From: Ferrimonas sp. YFM
GTDB taxonomy: Bacteria; Pseudomonadota; Gammaproteobacteria; Enterobacterales; Shewanellaceae
DNA: 64,000 bases
Direction of reading: 5' to 3'
NCBI RefSeq assembly: GCF_030296015.1
Contig: NZ_AP027368.1
Location: 4,574,839 to 4,638,838, forward strand
The notes under the pieces are model-generated. The model saw only the letters and a list, made by a program, of their open reading frames with translations. It was not told where the DNA came from and made no database searches. Within the stretch, counting starts at the first letter, position 1; every line of letters starts with the position of its first letter. Below, one piece after another: positions 1 through 9,276 of this stretch. The translations under genes and the position numbers were made by a program.

Positions 1-2062
1 CAGGGAGTTTCTTGTCCACATACATTGAGCAAAGCTTGGGCTGATCAAAGCCGGTCAAATACTTATTCGCTACTACCAACAGGCGATATTCATCGGAATC
101 GAACTTGTCTTTGGTCTCGGTATCAGCAAAACCATTCAGGCTCGCTTCTGTATGCTCAATCCCATCGACCTTTTTGGTTTCTGAGAATGCCACCGCTACT
201 TTGAATGGGTTGCCCATCTGCTCCAACTGGCGTGTAATAGCTTTGTAGTAACGGATAGCTGTCTCAATATTCTGCGTGACCACCATACCTTTGCCTTTGC
301 CCTTAAGCTTCTTGGCATTCACCACATGGGGGATAAAATGGTCGAGCATTATCTCCGCTTTGATATCGATGGTCTGCTGACTCCGCTCCACATAGGCTCG
401 CAGCTTTTTCTGGGCTTTCCTGCTATCAAACTCTGGGTTTTCAGCGATCGACTTCTCAATCTCGTAGTAGCTCTTGTAGGTGGTGTAGTTGGCCAATACA
501 TCAAGGATGAACCCCTCCTCAATGGCCTGCTTCATTGAGTACAGGTGGAACGACTTAAAGCTTCCGTCATCCTGCCGCTCACCAAACTTCTCCAAAGTGG
601 AGTTTTTAGGCGTTGCAGTGAAGGCTAAGTAGGAGGCATTACCTCGCATCTTTCGGGCACGCATTGCCTGCAGGATCTTATCCTGAGCATCCTCGTACTC
701 CTCATCAGAGCCCATCGCCTTGTTCATGTTGTCATGGGCAGAGCCCGATTGAGAGCTGTGCGCCTCATCAATGATCACGGCAAAGCGCTTATTGCTAAGA
801 TCAGATATCCCATCGATGATGTAGGGAAACTTCTGAATGGTGGTAATGATGATCTTCTTACCGATCTCAAGCGCCGATTTGAGTTCTGCCGAGCGATTAG
901 CGTGCGCGACAATGTTCTTAACCTCAGAGAACTCTTTGATGGTGTCCCGCAGTTGCTTGTCCAGCAAACGACGGTCAGTCACCACGATCACCGAATCAAA
1001 TAACGGCTGTTCAATGCCACAGCTCCCCGGCACCTCATTACTAACAGGATATGCCTCAATAAGCTGAAATGCAGCCCAAGTAATAGAGTTGGACTTACCC
1101 GAGCCAGCCGAGTGCTGAATAAGGTAGGTCTGCCCCACCCCTCGGTTGCATGCATCATCAATCAGCTTACGCACCACATCCATCTGGTGATAACGGGGAA
1201 AAAACAATGTGCGCTTATTCAGCGGCGTTTTGCTGGTGCCATCCAATCGGACAAAGTGCTGAATGATATTGGCCAGGCTCTCCTTGGTGAACACCTCTTC
1301 CCACAGGTAAGCCGTCTTATGGCCGTGAGGATTAGGCGGATTCCCCTTACCATGGTCGTAGCCCTTATTGAACGGCAAGAAGAAGGTTTTTTTTCCAGCC
1401 AGCTTGGTCGTCATATAGACCTCATCGGTATCCACCGCCATATGCACCAGACATCGACCAAAACTCAATAGCGGCTGGGTAGAATCACGATCTTCCTTGT
1501 ACTGCTTCTGCCCATGGTAACGGGCATTCTGACCGGTCCAAGCGTTCTTTAACTCCAGTGTGACCACAGGGATACCGTTGATAAACAGCACCATGTCGAT
1601 CTCCTGCAGCGGCCTTTGCTTGTTGTAGCGAACCTGCCGAGTACAGCTGAAGATATTGGCGTCGAAGTTTTGCTTAACCCGCTCACTGCTGCTGGCCAGC
1701 GGTGCCGGGCACATCAAGATCAGGTGGGCGTCATCAACGCTCAGGCCCTTTTTCAGCAAGTGCAAGATCCCATGCTTGCTGATCAACCGGTCAAACCGTT
1801 CCAGCACCTTGCGCTGCCAATCATTGGGGCTGTTGCGCTTAAGCTTCTCCAGCTCCTGTTCCTGTGTCAGCTCTAGGAATTGCCAGAAGTACTTGGTATC
1901 CAGCGCATACTGCATATCAAAGTCATCCGGCACTCCCAACTGGAATCGGCGATTACCATAGTTCGGAACGGCCCCACCCAGTTTAAGAGTCTCAACACAG
2001 GTGCCCGTCAGGTGTTTCTGAATGGCGGCTTCAAGTGCTTGTTCGTTGGTTTTACTGGCCAT
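1..2062 (-). CDS. hsdR: Type I restriction enzyme R subunit HsdR (C-terminus outside window)
   Basis: Motor and nuclease subunit of a type I restriction enzyme, which translocates DNA and cuts it far from the recognition site. About 687 residues are visible; the C-terminal part lies beyond base 1. Seen: an N-terminal nuclease-type D...ELK arrangement (residues about 155 to 172, VVTLELKNAW), Walker A SAGSGKS (318 to 324), DEAH box IIDEAHSS (432 to 435), then SF2 motif III (AFTATP) and the start of the second RecA domain. The ATG at 2062 lies 20 bp after the DUF4268 gene, so it is the last visible gene of the operon hsdM-hsdS-DUF4268-hsdR. No frameshift is seen. The family and motifs make the call firm; whether the missing end is intact cannot be seen. 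Confidence 0.95.
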   Translation of the reverse strand, partial: MASKTNEQALEAAIQKHLTGTCVETLKLGGAVPNYGNRRFQLGVPDDFDMQYALDTKYFWQFLELTQEQELEKLKRNSPNDWQRKVLERFDRLISKHGILHLLKKGLSVDDAHLILMCPAPLASSSERVKQNFDANIFSCTRQVRYNKQRPLQEIDMVLFINGIPVVTLELKNAWTGQNARYHGQKQYKEDRDSTQPLLSFGRCLVHMAVDTDEVYMTTKLAGKKTFFLPFNKGYDHGKGNPPNPHGHKTAYLWEEVFTKESLANIIQHFVRLDGTSKTPLNKRTLFFPRYHQMDVVRKLIDDACNRGVGQTYLIQHSAGSGKSNSITWAAFQLIEAYPVSNEVPGSCGIEQPLFDSVIVVTDRRLLDKQLRDTIKEFSEVKNIVAHANRSAELKSALEIGKKIIITTIQKFPYIIDGISDLSNKRFAVIIDEAHSSQSGSAHDNMNKAMGSDEEYEDAQDKILQAMRARKMRGNASYLAFTATPKNSTLEKFGERQDDGSFKSFHLYSMKQAIEEGFILDVLANYTTYKSYYEIEKSIAENPEFDSRKAQKKLRAYVERSQQTIDIKAEIMLDHFIPHVVNAKKLKGKGKGMVVTQNIETAIRYYKAITRQLEQMGNPFKVAVAFSETKKVDGIEHTEASLNGFADTETKDKFDSDEYRLLVVANKYLTGFDQPKLCSMYVDKKLP

Positions 2063-2082
2063 CTTTGCTTCGGTCCTTCTTA

Positions 2083-3219
2083 TCAAAAACTCGCTTGTTT
2101 CAAAGCTTGCCCCGCTTGGTTTAGCGGGCCTTTGAAGGCCTTTTCCAATCGGCTCATCTGCTCAAGGTGCCAGGCAACCCACTCGGGCCAGCGCTCCTTG
2201 TTGAACCCTTCAGCAGCGCGGGCAAACTGAATGCGGCAGGACTTCTTGTTATCCAGTCGCATCCACTCCAATGGCTGGCCGAATGTCGCCTCAATCTCAT
2301 CTTTGTGGGCAAACAGTTGGTCGAACAGAAACTTGTTCTGCTCGGTCTGGCCACGGCTGATCCACAACTCAACGCGGATCTCCTTCTGGCCAAAGATCAG
2401 GTTGAATGGGCAACCGGTCAGCCCTGAACCGGCAGAGAGCCAGTGGTCCTTGCTGGGGCTGATGTTGTTGTAGAGGGTACATGCGCTGCTCTGGAACGCC
2501 TCCAGCGCCTGCTCCCAATAGGCATTGCGGACGTGGTGGCGGGTTTTACGCACCACCTCGGTGCTCTTCTCCTCCGCCTCCTTGGCGTTGATTCCAATCA
2601 TCAACTCCTTGGCTTCCGGCGTCGGGATGATCTGGTCGATATTGAGCAACAGCTGCTCGCCCAGGGAGTAAGGGGTCACCTTAAAGCACTGGATCACCAA
2701 GCCCTGTCCCAACAACCACAGCGCCGTGCTGGTCACCTCCTTGCGGAAGTTGGCGGCCACCAACATCAAGCGCTGACTGTTACCCAGGTTGAGCTTCACT
2801 TCATCGAGATCAGGCGCATTGAGAAACTCGCAGATCAGCTGTCCGGCGTCCTGTACCTCACCCGGAAACTCACGGCTCAAGTACTTCTGGTAAATCTCAA
2901 CGATCTGCCCCTTAGTCAGGTTGGCGCAGTAAGAGGCGTATTTCAGCGCCTGCCACACCACATCCCGGCCACTGTCATCCAGCTTATTTTCGATGATCAC
3001 CAGATTGCCGTCTTTATCCAGCGCCAACAGATCGAGCCGCTCCCGGGTTTCATCGAAGCCATCAAACTCCTTCTGGATGATCAGCAGATCCTCCCCCAAC
3101 ACTTCCGGCCGATGTGCCAACCACTCCTGCAGGTGCTTACGTTCGGTAAAGCCCAGTTCACCAAAGCTGCGCACCGACACTGGGCTGATCCGATTGCTTG
3201 CCTGATCCAAGGTATACAT
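2083..3219 (-). CDS. DUF4268-type protein with PD-(D/E)XK nuclease fold
   Basis: A 378-residue protein inserted between hsdS and hsdR. The N-terminal half has a NucS/PD-(D/E)XK-like core: ERLDLLALDKDG (Asp about residue 63) followed by LVIIENKLDD (the E-N-K of the ExK motif) and a helix with VVWQALKYASY. The C-terminal half (about 230 to 365) looks like the DUF4268 domain, with FNLIFGQKEIRVELWISRG and IEATFGQPLEW. Such proteins are known companions of type I loci, but their function is not settled. It sits 24 bp after hsdS and 20 bp before hsdR, so it is co-transcribed. I infer a DNA-end or modification-sensing nuclease accessory role. The domain names come from memory of the families. Confidence 0.75.
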   Translation of the reverse strand: MYTLDQASNRISPVSVRSFGELGFTERKHLQEWLAHRPEVLGEDLLIIQKEFDGFDETRERLDLLALDKDGNLVIIENKLDDSGRDVVWQALKYASYCANLTKGQIVEIYQKYLSREFPGEVQDAGQLICEFLNAPDLDEVKLNLGNSQRLMLVAANFRKEVTSTALWLLGQGLVIQCFKVTPYSLGEQLLLNIDQIIPTPEAKELMIGINAKEAEEKSTEVVRKTRHHVRNAYWEQALEAFQSSACTLYNNISPSKDHWLSAGSGLTGCPFNLIFGQKEIRVELWISRGQTEQNKFLFDQLFAHKDEIEATFGQPLEWMRLDNKKSCRIQFARAAEGFNKERWPEWVAWHLEQMSRLEKAFKGPLNQAGQALKQASF

Positions 3220-3243
3220 ACGTTGTCCCTAACTCCTGTTCCC

Positions 3244-4560
3244 TTAAGCCACTTTGATTTTGCCAGTCACAGCAGCATTGATCAGCGTGGCTTTGTACTC
3301 TTTCAGCTTCTCGATTTGCTGCTGTTGTAGTTCAATAGCCGAGTCAATTTGCTTACTTTTCTTTTCTAAGTATTCGAAAATCTGGAGCTGCTCTTCCTTA
3401 GGGGGAAGTACTACAGTCATGTCTTTCAGAAGCTCTTGCCCTAGCGATGCTCGAGTTACCAAGTTCATTTCTTTCACAAAGTAGTCTCTCAACATTGGAG
3501 CATTTAGGACGTACTTAGAGAACTCTTTGGTGAGTGCCTTTGTCGTTGGCCTGAAGCGGATGAGGAAGCCGGCAAAAGTCGCCTTTTCAATGGTCTTGAA
3601 GCATACAGATGCAAAGCCAATCTCTTCGATTGTCTCAGACGTTCGAGTAAACAGAACGTCTCCAGAACTAACGGAATACAAGTTCTGATCCGCCTCACTG
3701 GATTTAGCTAGCCCAGTAACCTCTTCAGGCAGTTGGCGATTTCGATAAACGTCTCCATAGCTGACAAATGGTTCCCCAGAACCAAAGTACTCTGCGCCTG
3801 CACTGATACCATTCTGAGTCGTTCCCAAGTACCTGAGTCGCTTTGTGTTCCAGTGCTCAGGAATCTTGCCGATCCAATCGACTCCAGAATCCTTCATCGG
3901 TGTATCTGGGTTTACCCCTTGTGTAACCGCCTGCTGGATGATGATTTGCTTACGCTCTTTCAACAGAGCGACTTGCTGCTCTTTGATAGCGATGGCCTGG
4001 TCTAGCTGAGCACTTTTTTCATCCAAGAAATTTGCTATTGAAACCTGCTCCGCCTCTGACGGCAGAGAAACAGGAACACGCTTTAGCTGGGGCCAATACA
4101 GGTTTCGTTGGATTGTTCCAACACCTTTAGAGCAGACTAGATAATGTGCCACCATCGCTCCGTCACGAAACAGATAGTTTGCATAGCGTGGGTCAATCTC
4201 TTTAGAAAGGCTCAAAACCAAGTATGCGGGGCTAACGATGCCAGTATGTTTTGATACGCCCACAGAGCCACGCCAGGCCTGCTGATTGTTGAGGACAAAA
4301 TCACCCTGTTCGACCAACTGATACTTGCTTAAGTCTGAACTGGTTGCATTGGTTCGCTTGGCGTCGACGTCGGAAAAACGAACTACACCTTTGTCCAGAT
4401 AAACAGAGAGAAGCTCTTTGTCTTCATGGTTCACTTCTGACTTCAGTTCACACAAAGTTAATAGCGGTCTCTGATTCCAGTGAGCAGGGATATCGCCCAA
4501 CCAATCAACTCCCGAGTCTTTGTACTCGTCGTACTTGAGCATCGCATTCAGGCTACTCAT
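3244..4560 (-). CDS. hsdS: Type I restriction specificity subunit HsdS
   Basis: DNA-recognition subunit that gives both the methylase and the nuclease their bipartite target. The 438 residues form the usual internal duplication: target-recognition domain 1 opens with KDSGVDWLGDIPAHW (about 14 to 28) and domain 2 with KDSGVDWIGKIPEHW (about 221 to 236). Each is followed by a coiled-coil spacer of related sequence (about 180 to 215 and 398 to 436; the second ends in ATLINAAVTGKIKV). The ATG at 4560 overlaps the hsdM stop by 4 bases (ATGA), so translation is coupled. The length is typical and both halves are complete. The recognition sequence cannot be deduced from the protein alone. Confidence 0.96.
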   Translation of the reverse strand: MSSLNAMLKYDEYKDSGVDWLGDIPAHWNQRPLLTLCELKSEVNHEDKELLSVYLDKGVVRFSDVDAKRTNATSSDLSKYQLVEQGDFVLNNQQAWRGSVGVSKHTGIVSPAYLVLSLSKEIDPRYANYLFRDGAMVAHYLVCSKGVGTIQRNLYWPQLKRVPVSLPSEAEQVSIANFLDEKSAQLDQAIAIKEQQVALLKERKQIIIQQAVTQGVNPDTPMKDSGVDWIGKIPEHWNTKRLRYLGTTQNGISAGAEYFGSGEPFVSYGDVYRNRQLPEEVTGLAKSSEADQNLYSVSSGDVLFTRTSETIEEIGFASVCFKTIEKATFAGFLIRFRPTTKALTKEFSKYVLNAPMLRDYFVKEMNLVTRASLGQELLKDMTVVLPPKEEQLQIFEYLEKKSKQIDSAIELQQQQIEKLKEYKATLINAAVTGKIKVA

Positions 4561-6953
4561 GCGGTCTCCCCCTGTACCTCTGCTACCTTAACGCCCAGGA
4601 TCTCGGCGATCAGGCCTTCAGCCTTCTGTTCCAGCTGGATAATGTCGCCCGCTACCACATCCAGGCTGCGCAAAGGCTTATGGCGGTAGAAGTGCTTGTT
4701 AAAGCTGATCTCGTAGCCGATCTTCACGCTGTCGATATTGAGCCAGGCTTCCTCAACGTGCGGCTTCACCTCATCGAGGAAGTACTGATAGATGCTCTGT
4801 TTCAGCGGAATGGATTCTGAGTCGCGCAGCTCGCTGCTGGACTCATAAGTAGTGAACTCGTTGGTTTTGCCCGTTGGGTAGTAACCGAAGTCCGGCAGGT
4901 CCTCCTCCTCACATTCGCAACGCTCCAGCAGTTCATCCAACTTAGTGCTGGTCAGCTTAGCGACCTTCTTAATTACCTTTTCGGCGGTTGCGTCATACCA
5001 GCTAACGGCATTCAAGATGACCTTTTTCTCAGGGCCGCCCAGCTTGACCTTCTGCGCTTTCAGCACAGCATCCACATCTTTGCGGAACTGGTTAAAGTCG
5101 CGGTATTCCTCAATACCAACCTCCTGCTTCAGCAGGTAAGCGGTATCCACCAGCTCCTTCAGACCGACCCAAGTTGCTGTACTCAAAAGCTTGGTTTTGG
5201 CCTTGGTATTGAGGGTGATGTCGTTCTCTTCACACCAGGTGAGGATCGCCTTCTCCTGAGACTTGAGGAAGTCCTTCTCATAGACCTGCTCTTCGTGCTC
5301 GGCATAGAGGTGCGCCATGACTTCCCGTAGCGACTTATCAAAGCGCAGGGTTTCAATCAGATCATCACGGAACTGGGCCTTACGACGGTCTGGTCGCTCA
5401 ACGGTTACCTTGAAGTAGCCAAAATCGTCGTTATTAAACTCCTGAGCAGCAATACCTATCGGGTTGTTCTGCTCATCGGTAGCACGCTCGATGGTGGCTG
5501 CATCCAGATAGGTACGGGTGATCTCTTCGATGTGCTCTGGGGTAAATTCGCAGTTCTTCTCACCCAGATTCTTGCGCAGCTTCTTAAACAGCAAGCTGGC
5601 GTCGATCAGTTGAACCTTGCCTTTGCGACTTTCCGGCTTGTTGTTGTTCAGCAGCCAGATGTAGGTCGTGATCCCGGTGTTGTAGAACAGGTTGTTAGGC
5701 AGCTGAACGATGCCTTCCAGCATGTCGTTTTCAATGATGTAGCGACGGATATTGCTTTCACCGCCACCGGCATCACCGGTAAACAGGCTAGAGCCGTTAT
5801 GAACTGAGGCAATTCGCGCTCCAAGAGGACTGTCCTTGGTGGACTTCATCTTGGTGACCATCTCCATCAGGAATAGCAACTGGCCATCGCTGGAGCGCGG
5901 CGTCGCATCCTCAGTAAGCTCCTCACCCCAGTAGTCCTTCAGCTTCACCTTGAAGCGAGGATCGATAACTTCCTTACCTTCCTTGATGTGCTTTTGCTCA
6001 GAAGCCCAGCTCTTACCGTAAGGGGGGTTGGACAGCATAAAGTCGAAGCGCTGACCGGCAAACTCGTCGGTGGAAAGGGTAGAACCCACCTTGATGTTCT
6101 CCGGGTTGTTGCCCTTGATCATCATGTCGGACTTACAGATGGCATAAGTCTCGTCGTTGATCTCTTTACCGTAGAGATAGATATCCCGGCTAGATGCAGT
6201 GACGGGGTATTTCTCTTCGATAAAGTTCTGGGTCTCGGTCAACATGCCGCCGCTTCCACAGGCTGGATCGTAGACGGTCAGTACGTTTGGCAGTTCGTCC
6301 TTGATGGGGTCGAACACCAGGTGGGTCATCAGTTCGATCACTTCACGTGGGGTAAAGTGTTCACCCGCCTCTTCGTTGTTCTCTTCGTTGAACTTGCGGA
6401 TCAGCTCCTCGAACACGTAGCCCATGCCCAGGTTGCTCAGAGCTGGCATCTTGATGCCATCCGGATCGTTCTTCTCTTCCGGCGTCAGGTTGATGTACGG
6501 GGAGATGAACTTCTCCACCACATCCAGCAGCACCTCTTTGCCTGCCATATGGCGGATCTTTTGCTTCAGATCAAAGCGCTCAATGATCTCTTTTACGTTA
6601 TCGCTGAAGCCGTTGAGGTAGTCTTCAAAGTTGGTCAGTAAGATTTGCTGATTGTTGGTCGCCTGATTGTACAGGCTTCGCAGCGTAAACTTGGAAGTGT
6701 TGTAGAACACATAGCCAGATGCTTGGCGTAATGGCTCCTCATCCAGCTCAACCTCGTTCATCTCTTCAAGCTGGAACTTGGCTTCGTCCAGCACCTCTTG
6801 CTTGCTCGGCTCCAGCAAGGTGTCCAGGCGGCGCAGCACCACCATCGGCAGAATCACATCGCGGTACTTACCACGAACATAAACATCCCGCAGGCAGTCA
6901 TCGGCGATGCTCCAGATAAAAGAAACCAGTTTGTTGTGTACTGAATGGTCCAT
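4557..6953 (-). CDS. hsdM: Type I restriction-modification DNA methyltransferase HsdM
   Basis: N6-adenine methyltransferase subunit of the type I system. Seen: the N-terminal HsdM helical domain (residues 1 to about 130, with VILPMVVLRRLDTLLEP), the AdoMet-binding motif DPACGSGGMLTE (about 228 to 239) and catalytic NPPYGKSW (about 310). A long C-terminal extension (about 500 to 798, rich in Lys and Glu) makes it larger than the classical EcoKI type but usual for this subfamily. I chose the ATG at 6953 (MDHSVHNKLVS) because family alignments normally begin there; an upstream in-frame TTG at 6977 would add eight residues. It follows the 587-residue fusion gene by 59 bp and overlaps hsdS by 4 bases. 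Confidence 0.95.
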   Translation of the reverse strand: MDHSVHNKLVSFIWSIADDCLRDVYVRGKYRDVILPMVVLRRLDTLLEPSKQEVLDEAKFQLEEMNEVELDEEPLRQASGYVFYNTSKFTLRSLYNQATNNQQILLTNFEDYLNGFSDNVKEIIERFDLKQKIRHMAGKEVLLDVVEKFISPYINLTPEEKNDPDGIKMPALSNLGMGYVFEELIRKFNEENNEEAGEHFTPREVIELMTHLVFDPIKDELPNVLTVYDPACGSGGMLTETQNFIEEKYPVTASSRDIYLYGKEINDETYAICKSDMMIKGNNPENIKVGSTLSTDEFAGQRFDFMLSNPPYGKSWASEQKHIKEGKEVIDPRFKVKLKDYWGEELTEDATPRSSDGQLLFLMEMVTKMKSTKDSPLGARIASVHNGSSLFTGDAGGGESNIRRYIIENDMLEGIVQLPNNLFYNTGITTYIWLLNNNKPESRKGKVQLIDASLLFKKLRKNLGEKNCEFTPEHIEEITRTYLDAATIERATDEQNNPIGIAAQEFNNDDFGYFKVTVERPDRRKAQFRDDLIETLRFDKSLREVMAHLYAEHEEQVYEKDFLKSQEKAILTWCEENDITLNTKAKTKLLSTATWVGLKELVDTAYLLKQEVGIEEYRDFNQFRKDVDAVLKAQKVKLGGPEKKVILNAVSWYDATAEKVIKKVAKLTSTKLDELLERCECEEEDLPDFGYYPTGKTNEFTTYESSSELRDSESIPLKQSIYQYFLDEVKPHVEEAWLNIDSVKIGYEISFNKHFYRHKPLRSLDVVAGDIIQLEQKAEGLIAEILGVKVAEVQGETA

Positions 6954-7012
6954 AAGAGTCCCGTATTCCTTGTGCAAAAGCCCGAAGCGCCCCAGCGCTC
7001 CGGCCTGAAAAA

Positions 7013-8776
7013 TTAGAGTTTCAGCCAGTCGTCGTGACGCAGCGCGTCGATCTGCTGCTGAAGCTGAGCGATTTGTTCCTGCAGCGATACCATCTGCTGC
7101 TGCTTTTCTGATGCTTTGTCGACTTGGGCCAGAGTGGGGATCACTACGGGCAGCTCTTCCAGATCGTTCATCTTGATGGTCTTGATCCCTGTACCGACCG
7201 CCTTGCTCACCAGTGCCTGCTGAGCCATCGGTGAATTCAGATAGCGATAGAGGTAAGTGCTGTCCTGGATCGGGCCGTCGGGCTTAAGTCGCAGGATGAT
7301 AAAGGATTGACCAGCAATCCAGTTTTCCTCAGCGCTATCAGGTACTAACCCAACTCTTCCAACGTTGCCCTTCACTGTAACCAGAACATCACCAGGAATC
7401 ATCCGCTGTCGTTTGACTCGGGTCATGACTTTGGTATCAGAGATGGAAATCTGTTTTTTGGGGCGTTTGAAAAATCCGATACCATCGATGTCTGTCTGAT
7501 TAGCTTCCAGATAAACCTTGCCTTCATCCTCGGCTTTAATAGCCTGACAACGCAGAAACTCAACAACATCCGACAATGCGCAGGTCGGCAACAGTTCAAG
7601 CTTATCTTGAAGCTGTTGAGCTTCGTCCGAGAGCACGTAACGAGGTACATCCAGATTCCATTCATTAGCTTCTGCCTCAGCTATAGTGATGTGTTTGGCA
7701 ATGCTTTGCTCTTCCGTCTCAATTGCTTGGAGAAGGGCCTCTTTACCAAAAAAGTGATTCTTGTAGCGATCTTTGGTGTAAAAGCGATCGGCCGAGGCAT
7801 CAACCATCAGAGGGGTGTGCAATCCATCTTTATCCACTAACAACATCACCGGAGGAACCGAGGCGATATTGAGAGTAAATCCTGCAAACTGCACTATTGC
7901 TGCAAGCTTGCCTGTCCGCACCAACTCCTCTTTAAAAGATCTATCACCGGTAACCGTCCGAGATAAAAATCCTGGTGGGACTACTACTGCAGAGCGACCT
8001 TCAACACCATAGGTCAGCGCCTGAGTGAGCAAGGCCTCGCTGCTGGCCGGTTGATGGGGGGCAACGATTTCTGATGAAGCAGGTAAGTCGCTACTGTCTA
8101 ATTTCATCCCCCAAAAAGGGAAAGAAGCACCTTGAGCATAACGCTCTTTGATCTTTAAAGCGTCTAGGTGATCATGAATCGGGCTAGCTTGGCGCACTTC
8201 AATACGCTGTTCACAGAAAACAGACATCATCTTAGCCCACGCGCTCTCGACAAGGACATCGGTGGTGTAGACCGACTGAATGCCTTTTGCTGCATATGCA
8301 TAAGCAAAGCTGAATGAGCCGCTATAAGGACAGAAAGCAGTACCGCACTCCCCCCCTTGACTCGTCCACTCAACGGCCAATTCTGCCAGCCCTCGCTGCA
8401 GCAATGTAGAGCCAGCTTTTCCAGAGGCCTCCATGTGAAAATCGTGCAGCAACCATCCCAATTCGGTGTGGTCAATACCAGTTTGCAAGATAATTTGGGC
8501 ATACCCAAGCATCTCGTTAAGCCCACTGATTTTGTCACGGCGCAGAGCATCCGTCGCGTCAAGCAGAGCTTCAGCCAAATCAGGTAATGACTTGGAAAGG
8601 TAGGCAGCTAGCTCTTCTACATCGCAGAAGTTTTTGTCTATAAACAGCCCGGCTCGCTCAGCAGCCACGCGAGTCGCAATGAGTGCTGTAACAATGTAGA
8701 TAGTGTCCCTAGAATCTCGGGCACCGCGGATCAGTTCACTCGCTTTCCAAACAAGAGCTTTGGCTTTGTTGTCCAT
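7013..8776 (-). CDS. Degenerate N6-methylase / HsdS-like domain fusion protein
   Basis: A 587-residue protein upstream of hsdM. The first about 380 residues follow the layout of a type I M subunit: a helical N-terminus, then FCPYSGSFSFAYAY (about 146 to 158) where DPxCGSGxxL is expected, then SFPFWGMKL (about 216) where NPPY/F is expected, then a VVPPGFLSR segment similar to the post-catalytic region. Both the AdoMet and catalytic motifs are thus altered, so methylation is unlikely. Residues about 395 to 560 resemble a single HsdS recognition domain (PGDVLVTVKGNVGRVGLV, KTIKMNDLEELPVVIPT), followed by a coiled coil of Gln-rich heptads (562 to 584). The ATG at 8776 has AGGA 7 bases upstream. 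I infer a DNA-binding accessory or sensor of the Hsd system; its function is unknown. Confidence 0.75.
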   Translation of the reverse strand: MDNKAKALVWKASELIRGARDSRDTIYIVTALIATRVAAERAGLFIDKNFCDVEELAAYLSKSLPDLAEALLDATDALRRDKISGLNEMLGYAQIILQTGIDHTELGWLLHDFHMEASGKAGSTLLQRGLAELAVEWTSQGGECGTAFCPYSGSFSFAYAYAAKGIQSVYTTDVLVESAWAKMMSVFCEQRIEVRQASPIHDHLDALKIKERYAQGASFPFWGMKLDSSDLPASSEIVAPHQPASSEALLTQALTYGVEGRSAVVVPPGFLSRTVTGDRSFKEELVRTGKLAAIVQFAGFTLNIASVPPVMLLVDKDGLHTPLMVDASADRFYTKDRYKNHFFGKEALLQAIETEEQSIAKHITIAEAEANEWNLDVPRYVLSDEAQQLQDKLELLPTCALSDVVEFLRCQAIKAEDEGKVYLEANQTDIDGIGFFKRPKKQISISDTKVMTRVKRQRMIPGDVLVTVKGNVGRVGLVPDSAEENWIAGQSFIILRLKPDGPIQDSTYLYRYLNSPMAQQALVSKAVGTGIKTIKMNDLEELPVVIPTLAQVDKASEKQQQMVSLQEQIAQLQQQIDALRHDDWLKL

Positions 8777-8785
8777 TGATATTTC

Positions 8786-9049
8786 CTAGAGCTTCCTAGA
8801 GTAACTATTGAGGGCGTAAGTCGTAATTTTCTGGCCAGCAGCCTCAACAAGTACATACCCTCCTCGCTCTTGAGCTTTGATCAGTTCGTGTCGAACGTGA
8901 TCAAGCTCTCTCAACGCGGCCTCACATGCTTTCCGGTTTAAGATCTGCTTATCACCACTCCAGATGCCAAATCGCTCAACGAGATCCAGAGTGGACTGCT
9001 TTATCCCACGCTGGGACATGCGCTGTTGGATATGTCTTGTCTTAGCCAT
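8786..9049 (-). CDS. Small DUF4258-like protein
   Basis: An 87-residue basic protein. The pattern HIQQRMSQRGIKQSTLDLVERFG at the N-terminus, ending in a short strand KITTYAL, resembles the DUF4258 fold (a small alpha/beta domain often seen in toxin-antitoxin or restriction loci). The ATG at 9049 has AAGGGAA 7 bases upstream; a GTG one codon earlier is less likely. It lies 9 bp before the methylase-like fusion gene and is presumably co-transcribed with it. No catalytic residues can be assigned. A toxin role is possible because an XRE gene lies just upstream, but the pairing is not tight (228 bp apart). Confidence 0.6.
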   Translation of the reverse strand: MAKTRHIQQRMSQRGIKQSTLDLVERFGIWSGDKQILNRKACEAALRELDHVRHELIKAQERGGYVLVEAAGQKITTYALNSYSRKL

Positions 9050-9088
9050 CACTACATTCCCTTTGTAAGCTTCGACAACTATTTTTAG

Positions 9089-9124
9089 TCAGGCCCTGAT
9101 TAAAGTCAAGTAATCAGGGCCTGA
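9089..9124. repeat. 14-bp perfect inverted repeat in the 9050-9276 intergenic region
   Basis: Arms TCAGGCCCTGATTA (9089 to 9102) and TAATCAGGGCCTGA (9111 to 9124) are perfect with an 8-base spacer. On the plus strand the second arm is followed by TTTTAT, so it could end plus-strand transcription, but no plus-strand gene precedes it. It lies between the XRE gene and the DUF4258-like gene, so a repressor site or an mRNA hairpin setting their relative expression is equally possible. Nothing else is evident between 9050 and 9276. Confidence 0.6.
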
Positions 9125-9276
9125 TTTTATGTATCATTAAGGCAAAAGAGATCATCGCACTGAGATGGGACAAGGTAAGGGAGATGACTAGTTCTGTGCG
9201 AAAGCCAGGATTCATGGGGCTTTCTGGAGGGCTGGAGCAGAAGAACTGGGTAGAGAGTAAATTGTTAACTCGATAC

